From assembly GCA_035645145.1 (NCBI GenBank), contig DASQNC010000035.1, positions 1 to 55,767 of the forward strand: a stretch of 55,767 bases of DNA. Reading direction: 5' to 3'. This document shows, piece after piece, positions 18,118-26,951 of the stretch. Numbering within the stretch: position 1 is the stretch's first letter; every line of letters begins with the position of its first letter. A program made the translations under genes and the position numbers. The DNA is from Azospirillaceae bacterium. Lineage in GTDB: Bacteria > Pseudomonadota > Alphaproteobacteria > Azospirillales > Azospirillaceae. The notes under the pieces were generated by a model, which was not told where the DNA came from, did not search any database, and saw only the letters and a program-made list of their open reading frames with translations.

Positions 18118-19016
18118 CCCGGGCCGTCGCAGGCGCGCGGGAACGGGACATGCTCCCGTTCCTGGAAAAGATCCGCGCGAAGCAGGCCGGCTTCACGCGC
18201 TCGGAGCGGATGATCGCGGCCTATCTGACGGCGCACGCCCGCGAACTGCCGTTCGAAACGGCCGCGTCCATCGCGCGCAAGATCGGCGTGAGCCAGATGA
18301 CGGTCGGGCGGTTCCTGCGCTCGCTGGGCTACGACGGGCTTCCCGGCCTGAAGGCGGAGCTGGGACGGCTGCGACAGGTCGCGTGGCTGATCGGCGACCG
18401 CTACGAGCGCATCACGGCGGCCCAGGACGGGGCGCACGGTGCCGGCGGCCGGCGGAACCTCGCCCAGAGCCTGGACATGGAGGTCCGGGCGCTGGTGGGT
18501 GTCTATGAGCAGGCGCGAACGCCCCGTTTCGCCCGTGTGGCGGAACGGATCGCCACGGCGGGACGGGTGTACGTCGCCGGCTTCCAGACGGTCCGCGGGG
18601 TGGCCTTGGATTGCGCGCAGCGCCTGGAATACGTCCGCCCGGGCGTTCGGTTCCTGGACGGCGCCAACGGCACCTACGCCGAGCTGTTCGCGGAAGGCCG
18701 CGACCCGCCATTCCTTCTGCTGGTCGACATCCACCGCTATTCCCGCCAAGCCGTTCTCCTGGCGCGCGAGGCCGCGCGGCTGGGCATCGATCTGGCGGTG
18801 GTGACGGACACCGTGTGCTACTGGGCGTCGGATTGCACGGAGGATGTCTTCCTGATCCAGACCGAGGTGAACCTGTTCTGGGACAGCAACGGCCCCCTCA
18901 CCAGCTTCCTCAATCTGTTGGTCGCCGAGGTCATCGCGCGGATCGGGCCTGCGGTCGGCGAGCGCATCAAGGAACTCCAGGCGCTGCAGGAGCAGTTCGA
19001 CGCCTTCGCCGAGTGA
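18114..19016 (+). CDS. RpiR-family transcriptional regulator (HTH + SIS)
   Basis: This 300-aa protein has an N-terminal RpiR helix-turn-helix (about residues 15-95, including ASIARKIGVSQMTVGRFLRS) and a C-terminal SIS domain (about 125-275) that usually senses a phosphosugar or related metabolite. The ATG at 18114 overlaps the peptidase stop (ATGA), so the two are translationally coupled; an in-frame ATG at 18150 is an alternative. Position predicts control of the divergent peptide-uptake and peptidase genes through the 16901-16927 repeat. RpiR regulators can repress or activate, so the direction is not predicted. Confidence 0.9.
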   Translation: MTRAVAGARERDMLPFLEKIRAKQAGFTRSERMIAAYLTAHARELPFETAASIARKIGVSQMTVGRFLRSLGYDGLPGLKAELGRLRQVAWLIGDRYERITAAQDGAHGAGGRRNLAQSLDMEVRALVGVYEQARTPRFARVAERIATAGRVYVAGFQTVRGVALDCAQRLEYVRPGVRFLDGANGTYAELFAEGRDPPFLLLVDIHRYSRQAVLLAREAARLGIDLAVVTDTVCYWASDCTEDVFLIQTEVNLFWDSNGPLTSFLNLLVAEVIARIGPAVGERIKELQALQEQFDAFAE

Positions 19017-19426
19017 CCAGGGGGCAAATCCACACCCGCACTTGGAGCCGTTTCGAGTCAGGTGAACCCGTATCCGCAGTGGACCGGGTCATTGCAGCAC
19101 TCGGGGGGCAGGACGCAAGGCAGCCCCTTGCCGACAACCTCCCAGAGCGCGTTGTGGGTTCGGGCGGCAGCCGTTTCCAGACCTGCGCCGCAAACCCGGA
19201 CGGGCTGAGAATGGGCGCGGCGTCTCCGCGGTTCGCAAAGATCCGCGCGAACCGCCGCAACCCCGAGCCTTTCGGCGCCGGGTCGCGGAGACCGGTCTGT
19301 CAGCAAGACGGGATGGCGGAGGACGCAGTCCGGAGCGAACCTGCCTCTGCACGCAATTCCCTGATTTTTAGGGAAAATACAGGGAATATCGCTACCTGCA
19401 GGTGGCATACCGGCCAAAGGTGACTT
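19017..19426. other. Backbone/island junction without genes
   Basis: No gene is seen. The stretch contains copy 2 of the dispersed palindromic repeat and a tail with CCCTGATTTTTAGGGAAAA and a nearby second AGGGAA. Composition becomes less GC-rich from about 19.36 kb onward, consistent with a junction between backbone and acquired DNA. Confidence 0.6.
19198..19380. repeat. Dispersed palindromic repeat, copy 2
   Basis: It aligns with copies at 5751-5965 and 53681-53842. GTCTCCGCG (19222-19230) and CGCGGAGAC (19284-19292) form the outer arms of an imperfect palindrome. They are followed by CCGGTCTGTC and GGGATGGCGGAGGA, the latter matching the sequence at the 3' end of tRNA-Ser near 53840. It lacks the CCGCTCAAAAAGCCG segment found in the other copies. 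Confidence 0.7.
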
Positions 19427-19472
19427 GTGATCCCACCGAGCGAAAGTTCCGACTTTCGCTCGGTGGGATCAC
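19427..19472. repeat. Perfect 21-bp hairpin overlapping a stop codon
   Basis: Arms 19427-19447 and 19452-19472 are exactly complementary around a TCCG tetraloop. The TGA of the PLD-family gene (19469-19471) lies inside the right arm. No T-run follows on either strand, so this is not a canonical Rho-independent terminator. It may still stop transcription or stabilise the mRNA end, or it may mark the left end of the island. Confidence 0.85.
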
Positions 19473-20905
19473 CCATCGCGTCTGTCCCTGAAGTAGACCG
19501 ACACGTAGTCACCCACAGTAGTGGGCTCGCCCTCGGAAAGAGGGAGCGCAGAATGCCATGTGTCGCGCAGCCATTTCTGAATGGCACCAGGTTCCATAGC
19601 AAATAGATTCAGGCCGAAGTGCTTGGTCGCTTCCTTGACGGCCCGAGTGATGGCTGACCGGGAAGCTCGCTTCTCCGCCTCGATCGAGATGGATCCGCAC
19701 CACGAGCCGACGAACTCCTCCCATGCAATTGCGTCCTGCCGAAACTTGGGCACGCGGGGAAAGTCGTACCCGTCGACGTATCGGCGATGGAAGTGCTTGT
19801 CAGCCGCCATATTGAGATCAGAGGCAAGCTTACGGTCAAACACATTCGAGTAGTGACTGCGGGATATTCCGTTTCTATCGCCCTTCAGGAAGCTGCCGGG
19901 TGCGACCTTTTGGTTATTGAACGCTCTGAGATCTTGCCATACCCCATCGAGTGCTGACAAGAAGCGATCCAGCCTTTCGCGTTTCCAAGTTTCGTTTCGC
20001 CCGTTAGTCAGCAATTCATTGATTTTACCCTGCCTTTCCGATGCAATTTTGGATTTCATGTTCTCCCCTAGGGCTTGATAGCAGTCATCGGAGAGCCAAT
20101 CACCTAGGTGGGTCCAAATGCAGTAGCGGGCCTTCCACTGCGGTGTTGCGCTTTCGTTGGGATCCTCGGCCACCGATTCGAGGTAGGGGAAACGTACTAC
20201 GCTGCGTTCACCGTGCTCTATCAGACCGCGCGCCGCAAAGGTTTGAGCGACGAGTTCCTGGGGCAGTCGGTTGCTGAGGACAACCGTGGCCATGAGGAAG
20301 TTCTGGGCATCCCGGTACTTGGAAGCGAGCATCCCACGCTGGAGCCATGCATCGAAGCCCGGTGACGGGCCGGTCGGGGCCACCTTGAAGGCGGGCAACC
20401 ATAACCGCGGCGTGCAGATCAGCTTGTTGTACTCAAGACTATCGATGACGCCATCGCCATTTTCCACGGCCGCCAGGACATCCGTAAGATAACTAAAAAG
20501 AGGTTTGTTTTTGTGAGAACCAAACTCAACGCTTCCAACGAACTCAGCGTTTCCGCCTCCAAAAGCGGCATCCGTTGCATTCGCGCTTCCGAAGATGAAA
20601 CGATGCTTCCGCCTAGCCCCGTCGGACTTCGCATACTGGAGATAAAAACCCTTCATGTGGACCAAGCCAGCGGCCTTCCCCAAGGCAATTTTGACGTTCC
20701 GCCCGCCGCAACCGTCTGCCAATTTCTTGACGTCCTCGGGACAGGCGCCATCGTCGATAAGAAACCTGACTCGCCTGGGCTTCACCCGCTTTAGGATTGT
20801 CTGCGCGAACTCGATATCAAAGTATGGCGAGATGACAAGAAGCAGGTCTGCGGACCACCCATTGGGCGGGTCAAATACCTCGTACATATCCGCCACTTTT
20901 CTCAT
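19469..20905 (-). CDS. Phospholipase D-family (PLD-like) nuclease domain protein
   Basis: This 478-aa protein carries a single PLD active-site motif: His83-x-Lys85 in VHMKGFYL, then FGSANATDAAFGGG with Asn109 and GGNAEF with Glu121. That is one HKD half-site, so activity would require a dimer, as in Nuc-like nucleases. The remaining 340 residues match nothing I recognise. The ATG at 20905 is chosen for its GGGAA site; an in-frame GTG at 20938 is an alternative. Base composition is clearly less GC-rich than in the flanking backbone, suggesting transfer. PLD-type nucleases are recurrent parts of bacterial defence loci, but no helicase or methylase partner is adjacent here. Confidence 0.8.
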   Translation of the reverse strand: MRKVADMYEVFDPPNGWSADLLLVISPYFDIEFAQTILKRVKPRRVRFLIDDGACPEDVKKLADGCGGRNVKIALGKAAGLVHMKGFYLQYAKSDGARRKHRFIFGSANATDAAFGGGNAEFVGSVEFGSHKNKPLFSYLTDVLAAVENGDGVIDSLEYNKLICTPRLWLPAFKVAPTGPSPGFDAWLQRGMLASKYRDAQNFLMATVVLSNRLPQELVAQTFAARGLIEHGERSVVRFPYLESVAEDPNESATPQWKARYCIWTHLGDWLSDDCYQALGENMKSKIASERQGKINELLTNGRNETWKRERLDRFLSALDGVWQDLRAFNNQKVAPGSFLKGDRNGISRSHYSNVFDRKLASDLNMAADKHFHRRYVDGYDFPRVPKFRQDAIAWEEFVGSWCGSISIEAEKRASRSAITRAVKEATKHFGLNLFAMEPGAIQKWLRDTWHSALPLSEGEPTTVGDYVSVYFRDRRDG

Positions 20906-21215
20906 AAATGGTTTTTCCCGAAAATGACCTTGGATCACATGACGCGTTGGTAAAATAGATCTAATTGTTCGGTTTTATATCCATCCATATATTTGCACAA
21001 TATCGCCCTGATTGGCTTGCATCAACGTGATCCCCGGGCCTTTTACTTCGACCCAAACGGCATAGACACTGTTCATCATACCGCATCCCACGCAGTGCGC
21101 TCCGACTGAGTAGATTATCCTGCCACGGAGACAGCTAACCGGAATCTAGTAGCCGTGTCATTGACATATCGTTGGTTGATGATAGCCTTACTAGACAACA
21201 ATACCGGGTTGCAAA
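20906..21215. other. AT-richer intergenic stretch between divergent genes
   Basis: It separates the PLD-family gene from the plus-strand PD-(D/E)XK gene and must hold both promoters. TTGACA at 21161-21166 is a perfect -35 hexamer, but no acceptable -10 lies 16-18 bp downstream, so I do not call a promoter. No ORF is credible here. Confidence 0.5.
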
Positions 21216-22328
21216 ATGTCGCTCCTGCCTCCCGAACCTTACGGGGTGTTCCGATACGCACCGAGCGAGCTTTCGTCGTCGGGTTTTTGGGCTTGGATCT
21301 TCGCAGGCTTGGCGGAAGATCCGGAGCGCGCAGCTGGACAACGAGCGGTAGCGGAGGCTGTTCTGGCGGCGGCGGGCTGCGCCACCCCCATCGGCCAAGT
21401 GTCCGTCGAGCGTGAGTACGCGCTTGGCCGAGGCGCGGGCCGGGTAGATATACGCGTCGCCTATGACGAGACCGAGATCCTAATCGAAAACAAGGTCAAA
21501 GCGATACCAACGGCCGAGCAGCTGCGGCGCTACGTCGGGAGGCCGGTGAACCGATCCGGCCTTGTACCCATGCTCTTCTCGACTGCATTCGACGACCAAG
21601 TGATCGAGGCGCTGCCCGGGGTACGTGTTGGACGTGGGCGGCCGGCCGAGGAGTTCCCATGGACAATCTTCCGCCCCGAGGATTTACGAGCGGCTGCGGT
21701 GCACGGGCGCGCACTGCATCCACTGATCGACGACTACGTGCGATCCTTGGAGCGTCTACTACTCAAACGCGAGACAATCAAGCGCTTAGCGCTTTCTGAT
21801 GATCGGGATGGCCTCACCGAAGCCCTCGGTACCCACGAGGGTCAATGGTACCTGATGAAGGCCCTGACGGACGGCATTCCCGCATGCTGCTACCAGGGAA
21901 GCAATACCGGCGGGCGTCCGTGGACGCAGTGCCGTTTCACGGACCGTCCGGCACCGGAGCGTGATGCACTCTTTTACCGTATCGACTTCGACATGGGGGG
22001 TGGACGGGGTGAGTGGCAGCCGTATCTGTCGCTCCAGCAGTACCAAAACCCAGCCGACCCTGGAAAAGGAACTCGCCTGGAAACATTGAGGGCGCACGCC
22101 GTCGAGGCACTGGCGTCATCACTTGCGTCCTCTGGCAGCCGCTACACACCTGACGACGTCAGCTATGCACCCAGGGACATCAGGATCCCCCAGCTGGAAT
22201 CCGCCGTCATCCGCTTCCGTGTGTGGGAAACACCGTTCCCCGCTCTGCGCGTCTTCTTCAGGCAATTCCACGACAGCTTCGTCGACAGGGCGAATCCGGA
22301 CAATGGATTCATCTTGCTGACGCCGTAA
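21216..22328 (+). CDS. PD-(D/E)XK nuclease-superfamily protein
   Basis: This 370-aa protein has an N-terminal nuclease core: GAGRVDIRV with Asp78, then EILIENKVKA with Glu91-x-Lys93 and a following Gln in AEQLRRY. This is the D-ExK-Q pattern of the PDDEXK_4-like group often found in defence loci. The C-terminal 200 residues are of unknown fold. The ATG at 21216 has only a weak ribosome site. It lies 262 bp upstream of a DUF3883 protein in the same direction. A standalone nuclease without a methylase suggests a toxin-like or modification-dependent role, which is inference. Confidence 0.75.
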   Translation: MSLLPPEPYGVFRYAPSELSSSGFWAWIFAGLAEDPERAAGQRAVAEAVLAAAGCATPIGQVSVEREYALGRGAGRVDIRVAYDETEILIENKVKAIPTAEQLRRYVGRPVNRSGLVPMLFSTAFDDQVIEALPGVRVGRGRPAEEFPWTIFRPEDLRAAAVHGRALHPLIDDYVRSLERLLLKRETIKRLALSDDRDGLTEALGTHEGQWYLMKALTDGIPACCYQGSNTGGRPWTQCRFTDRPAPERDALFYRIDFDMGGGRGEWQPYLSLQQYQNPADPGKGTRLETLRAHAVEALASSLASSGSRYTPDDVSYAPRDIRIPQLESAVIRFRVWETPFPALRVFFRQFHDSFVDRANPDNGFILLTP

Positions 22329-22590
22329 GTTGGCGCCGGACCAGCATCCGTATGAAATCACCAGAGGACGTCTGCCACCGGATTCCCTTGCTGCGCTGAC
22401 ATCTAACAGCGAATCAGGCAGTTCAGCCTGGGAAATGGGATCGAATACAACAAATATTTACCATTCGATTGCTGGAACATTCTGACCAAATACTATTACG
22501 CACCGGTGTTACGTCACCCTATGCACATGAGGGACGCTGTCGCCGCCGGAGCGATGAAGGAAGAGCGCAAAACGGCGGTAAGAGACGGCA

Positions 22591-23586
22591 ATGCCACGGA
22601 AGATGATCCTTTTCAACATCGGCTGGATGAAGCGCTATGCAGGCACGCACACCGACGACCGGACGTTCGGCTGGCATGGCTACCTCCGCGGCGCCGAAGC
22701 GCCGCTGCATGGGCACGAGGCCTTCAACTTCCTTTCCCTCCCCGACGGCAAGGTGCGGGGCTACGCTCCGGTCGGCCACAATCGGGGCGTGAACCTAGCG
22801 AAACTGGGCGGTCGCCAGCTCGCCGACCATGTCGATGGCGTGCTTGTCGTTTGGTTTGCCCGCAACCCAGAGGACAAGCAGGCCTATGTCGTCGGCTGGT
22901 ACTGCAACGCGCGGGTCTTCCGGCGGCCTTTCGATCCGACCAATTCGTTAGGTTGGGCGGTGCACGGTGATCCCGTCTGGCATATCGCCGAAACCGACAC
23001 AAAGGATGCAATCATTCTTCCGCCGGACGAGCGAACACTCCCCGTCCCCAGCCGCAATGTCATGGATGGTGGCTTTGGGCAGAGCTGCATCTGGTACGCG
23101 GACAAGCTTCCCCAATTCCGCCGGCAGCTCCTGCGGTTCATTGCACGGCATGAGAGGAATCGATCAACCACGCCTCCGCTCAACCCGCCAAAGAATCCGG
23201 ATCCCCACAGCCGTCTCGATGTGGAAACCGAGGCGATGGAGGCAGGCAAGGCCTACATCACGTCCCAAGGGCTCAAGTGGGCCGACGTTTCGAAGTTCGC
23301 AAAAGGCTGGGATTTGGAGGGGCACTCGGGGGATCGGGTGGAGTTCCTGGTTGAGGTGAAGGGGCTCAGCGGAACAGCCATCGCCGTCGAACTCACGCCC
23401 AATGAGTTCGACAAGATGGGAAAGAACCGCGACCGGTATGTCGTCTTCATCCGCACCGGATGCCTGACGGGAGCCGGCGCGAACCATGTGTTCCGCTATG
23501 ATCGAATTCACGACACCTGGCGAGATGACCAGGGACGCACGCTCGCCATCCAGGAGGCGACCAGCGCTATCCTCCGCCTCGCCTGA
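22591..23586 (+). CDS. DUF3883-like (PD-(D/E)XK) domain protein
   Basis: In this 331-aa protein the C-terminal 110 residues resemble DUF3883: Asp241 in GWDLEGHSGDRVEF, Glu256-x-Lys258 in LVEVKGLSG, then a conserved LTPNEFDKM and a YVVFIR strand. DUF3883 is a PD-(D/E)XK-related domain common in restriction and phage-exclusion loci. The N-terminal 190 residues (beginning with RKMILFNIGWMKRY and containing VDGVLVVWFARNP) form a separate alpha/beta domain that recurs ahead of nuclease domains, but I cannot name it. The ATG at 22591 is used; codon use is normal for the island. Confidence 0.72.
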   Translation: MPRKMILFNIGWMKRYAGTHTDDRTFGWHGYLRGAEAPLHGHEAFNFLSLPDGKVRGYAPVGHNRGVNLAKLGGRQLADHVDGVLVVWFARNPEDKQAYVVGWYCNARVFRRPFDPTNSLGWAVHGDPVWHIAETDTKDAIILPPDERTLPVPSRNVMDGGFGQSCIWYADKLPQFRRQLLRFIARHERNRSTTPPLNPPKNPDPHSRLDVETEAMEAGKAYITSQGLKWADVSKFAKGWDLEGHSGDRVEFLVEVKGLSGTAIAVELTPNEFDKMGKNRDRYVVFIRTGCLTGAGANHVFRYDRIHDTWRDDQGRTLAIQEATSAILRLA

Positions 23587-23852
23587 TCCGTTCCCCCGTC
23601 CGTTTCCGTGACCCATCATGACGGCCCTGCGGAGGGCGGCGGTCTGCGCCTGTGTCCAGAACGGGGGGCAAGACGGCGCATCCAATTGCAACCGTCCATG
23701 CACTAAACGCAACCAGTGATATATATTCATCAGGACTGCAAATTCGCCCCGTCATGCCTCTCGCTACCGCATAGCTGTCGACGGGGTATCACCGTATGCG
23801 AGGCGATCGCGGCCGTTTACCACTCAGCGTATGTGAAAGGGCGCCCCTCACG

Positions 23853-25607
23853 ATGAATGCTGACCAGTTGGATGCCATCCGGAAGGGCGACCTATACGCG
23901 CTGCTGTCCGTGTGCAGCGATGAGGACCTCGACCCACTCGTAAAACAAATTCTCGGCCGCTTCTCCAATTTCCTGGGAGTGGATGAGGGGTACAAGAAGC
24001 ACCAGCCACGCCATAGCCTCTATACGAAGGCCATTGCCGACGATCTCCGCCGGTTCGGCGGCAATTCGTTTGCCAACCTGTTCCGCGGCGGCACGGGCCC
24101 CTCTTACGATGAGATCGTGGTGGACGTCTGCAAGCGGCTCGACATCCCCTACGAGAAGGATCGGACGCTGGAAAACGAGCGCAACCTGCTGAACGCGTAC
24201 CTGGAGCGCAGCTGGCAGGCCCTCAGCGAGGCGGAACGGGCCGACGTCGTCGCCTCAGCGCGCGGCGCCGCCACGGCCGATGCGGTCAACGCCAAGACCG
24301 TGGCCAAGGATCTGGCCGGCCTCGTGCTAACCCGCGCGGTCGCCGGCCCCCTCTTGGTGCCCACCACCATGCTGAAGATCGCCGACCCAGCCTTCAAGGT
24401 GACCGTGCCCTGCGTGCTGCACGTCGCCTATCTGCGCCGCAAAGTGCTGGAGGGGGCGCCGGCCCTGCCTGTCCCCATCCCCTCCGAGCCGGCGCAGCGC
24501 GAGCAGCCGCTGGAGCGGTCGGAGGCGCTGGTCATCGGCATTTCCGAGACGGAGCCAGCGCTCATCCTGGCTCAGGTCAGCGAACCCGCTTGGCCCACCT
24601 GGACCCCGGTCGAGGAGGGCGATGGCATCAGCCGCCTCAGCCCCCTCCTCCAGGCTGTGCCCAGCTTGGCAACGGCGGTCGAGGTCTCGACGGTCAAGTA
24701 CATGGAGGTCGTGATCAGCGGTTCGCTCAATAGGGCCAAGGATGGAATCGGTTTTCGGGCAATGTCCGGGACCCGCAAGGCACTCGAGCACGCCAGGCTG
24801 TTCAATCCCACCCAGCTCTCAAACATCGTCAACGCCAGCACCCTCCTGCATGTGGCCTCGTTGGTTGTCGCCCAGAAGCACCTTGCCGACATCAGCCGCA
24901 AGCTCTCCGACATCAAGACCAGCATTGAGCGCATCCAACAATTCCAGAAGAACGAGCGCCGGTCGGCCCTGACCGGGGCGCTGCGGTACTTCGAGCAGGT
25001 CGCGCCGTCGGTGCTGGCGCTGGAACTGTCCGACGGCATCCGCACCCAGCTTGAGGCGCAGGAGGCGACGCTGCTGCAGGTACAAGAGCACCTGCTCTGG
25101 GACATCCGGCATGAAAGCGCGGAAGTCATGAAGCTAAAGGACGAGGGCGGCTTCGGCTCGAAGGGCATGGAGGAGGCGATCCGCACGCACCAGAAGCTGC
25201 TGGAGGACCTCTACCAGCAGTACCTGATGTGCGCCCGCGCCTGCGGCTGGCAGCTGCTCACGTTGTTCCCGGGCGAGGCGCGCCTGAAGGAGAACCGGAA
25301 ACACGACATCCGCGCTTCGCTCGATGAATTGGCCGACGGTGGCGACCTGCTGCGGCACACCGACCTGTTCATGCGTCGCAAGGTCCAGGACCTTTCCTCC
25401 ATCTGGAACCGCGAGGTCACAGTGAACGAGCGCAAGCTTTCGCTGCTGGAGTGGAACGAGATGCTGCTGTCCGAGGTCGGCTCCACCCGTCGCGCCATTG
25501 AACAGGCGATCCAGGCAGCTGAGCGTGCAGAGGAGGAGCGACACCAGTCCGTGCGCTTGTTTCTCCGCTTGGAAGGGAAGCGAGTGGTGGCGATGGCACC
25601 GGCATGA
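23853..25607 (+). CDS. YaaW/UPF0174 (DUF3944) domain fused to a large coiled-coil C-terminal region
   Basis: This 584-aa protein's first 205 residues match the architecture of E. coli YaaW (UPF0174): LSVCSDEDLDPLVKQIL, the core RRFGGNSFANLFRGG and the end-block FKVTVPCVLHVAYLRRKVL, against YRVTIPAVLQIACLRRMV in YaaW. YaaW itself is about 237 aa and of unknown function. The remaining 370 residues are an additional helical region with strong coiled-coil character (SRKLSDIKTSIERIQQFQ and many Glu/Gln/Lys heptads). They include no catalytic motif I recognise. The ATG at 23853 is preferred over in-frame codons to 23796. The gene lies alone between a DUF3883 gene and an IS630 element. Confidence 0.8.
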   Translation: MNADQLDAIRKGDLYALLSVCSDEDLDPLVKQILGRFSNFLGVDEGYKKHQPRHSLYTKAIADDLRRFGGNSFANLFRGGTGPSYDEIVVDVCKRLDIPYEKDRTLENERNLLNAYLERSWQALSEAERADVVASARGAATADAVNAKTVAKDLAGLVLTRAVAGPLLVPTTMLKIADPAFKVTVPCVLHVAYLRRKVLEGAPALPVPIPSEPAQREQPLERSEALVIGISETEPALILAQVSEPAWPTWTPVEEGDGISRLSPLLQAVPSLATAVEVSTVKYMEVVISGSLNRAKDGIGFRAMSGTRKALEHARLFNPTQLSNIVNASTLLHVASLVVAQKHLADISRKLSDIKTSIERIQQFQKNERRSALTGALRYFEQVAPSVLALELSDGIRTQLEAQEATLLQVQEHLLWDIRHESAEVMKLKDEGGFGSKGMEEAIRTHQKLLEDLYQQYLMCARACGWQLLTLFPGEARLKENRKHDIRASLDELADGGDLLRHTDLFMRRKVQDLSSIWNREVTVNERKLSLLEWNEMLLSEVGSTRRAIEQAIQAAERAEEERHQSVRLFLRLEGKRVVAMAPA

Positions 25608-25806
25608 GAGCGGATTACCCACTATCCGAGATGCCCATCGGAACCACTGTACCCACACGACCGCGCCGCCCGGAACCAGCCTGTCCCGCCTGGGTCTGCA
25701 ACACCCCCAACCGCATGGAGCGCCCCTGAATCCAGCTGAAGGAATGGCGATCCGTACTCGTGACCCTTGCCCCGGCCAGCCGGTGCAGTCGCCGGCGCAC
25801 CTATCG

Positions 25807-26852
25807 TAGAGCGTTTTCGCATTGACCGGAACTGACCGGGGATTTCCCGGTCCGGCGAAGTCTGATCCGCTGCCCCCCCGCACGACGGCGCGGAGGGGGC
25901 GATGGGCTGGCGGCCGGGGCAGAAGCTATTCGGCGGACCCGCGCTCGCGGGTTCTGGCGGCGGTGGACGGCGGCATGGCGGCCCGCACTGCCGACGCCAT
26001 GTTCCAGGTGAGCGTGTCCTTCATCTGCAAGGCCCGAACCCGCTGGCGGCGGACCGGGTTGGCGGAGGCCAGCGGGCGGCGCGGGCACCAGCCGCGCAAG
26101 CTGTCTCGGGCCCACGAGTCCCCACGGCGACCTCACCCTAGCCGCGCTGCGGGCACGGCTGGAGGCTGAACACGGGGTGCTCCTGAGCACCGGCGCGCTG
26201 TGGACGGTGCTCGACCGCCTGGGCCTGACGTTCAAAAGACCCTGCGCGCCAACGAGCAAGGACGGCCCGACGTGGCGGCGCGGCGCACGGTCTGGCGGGC
26301 GGGCACAGCCGTTCGTCGATCCTGAGCGCTTGGTCTTCCTCGACGAGACCGGGCTGTCCGCCAAGATGGTCCGGCGGTACGGGCGCGCCCCGCGCGGGCG
26401 GCGCCTGCGTGCCGCCCGCGCGGTTCGGGCATTGGAAGACCACGAACTTCGTCGCCAGCCTCCGCCGGGACGGGCTGAGCGCGCCGTTCGTGCTGGACGG
26501 GCCGATGACCGGCGCCGTCTTCCTAGCCTATGCCGCCACGGGTTGGCGCCGACGCTTTCGCGCGGCGACATCGTGGTCCAGGACAACCTGCCCGCCCACA
26601 AAACCCCGGACGTGCGGGCGGCGATCCAAGCGGTCGGGGCACAGGTCTTTTACCTGCCGCCCGACAGCCCGGACCTCAATCCGGTTGAGATAGTGTTCTC
26701 GAAGCTGAAGGCGTTGCTGCGCCAAGCGCCGGAGCGCACCGCCGAAGGTCTGAGGAACCGTGCCGGCCAACTCCTCGACCGCTTCCGACCGGACGAGTGC
26801 GCCAATTACTTCAGGGCCGCCAGCTATGCACACTCAATCTGAAAATGCTCTA
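25807..26852 (+). mobile_element. IS630-family insertion sequence (1046 bp, inactive)
   Basis: The terminal inverted repeats begin TAGAGCGTTTTCGCATTGA (25807-25825) and, on the other strand, TAGAGCATTTTCAGATTGA (26852-26834), matching at 16 of 19 positions. Each end starts with TA, the target dinucleotide that IS630/Tc1-type elements duplicate. The transposase inside is broken by frameshifts. Confidence 0.85.
25902..26842 (+). pseudogene. IS630-family transposase, multiply frameshifted
   Basis: Recognisable DDE transposase pieces are spread over different frames: the N-terminal SADPRSRVLAAVDGG (25950 region), LEAEHGVLLSTGALW, QPFVDPERLVFLDETG (first Asp), FGHWKTTNFVASLRRDG, LAPTLSRGDIVVQDNLPAHK (second Asp) and YLPPDSPDLNPVEIVFSKLK (catalytic Glu), ending SYAHSI. 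At least four frame changes are needed to join them. All three catalytic acids remain, but no single polypeptide can contain them, so the gene is dead unless helped by an intact copy elsewhere. Confidence 0.85.
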
Positions 26853-26951
26853 GCACGACAAGGACGTGCCCGAATTCCAAGACTGCCAACATAGCAACGC
26901 CGATCGAACAAATGAAAATCGGCTGCATCTTAGCGTTTTCTTCCACTCGCC

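Noticed and set aside
21161-21190. Promoter with perfect TTGACA
   Set aside because: No acceptable -10 hexamer at 16-18 bp, so only the -35 match exists.
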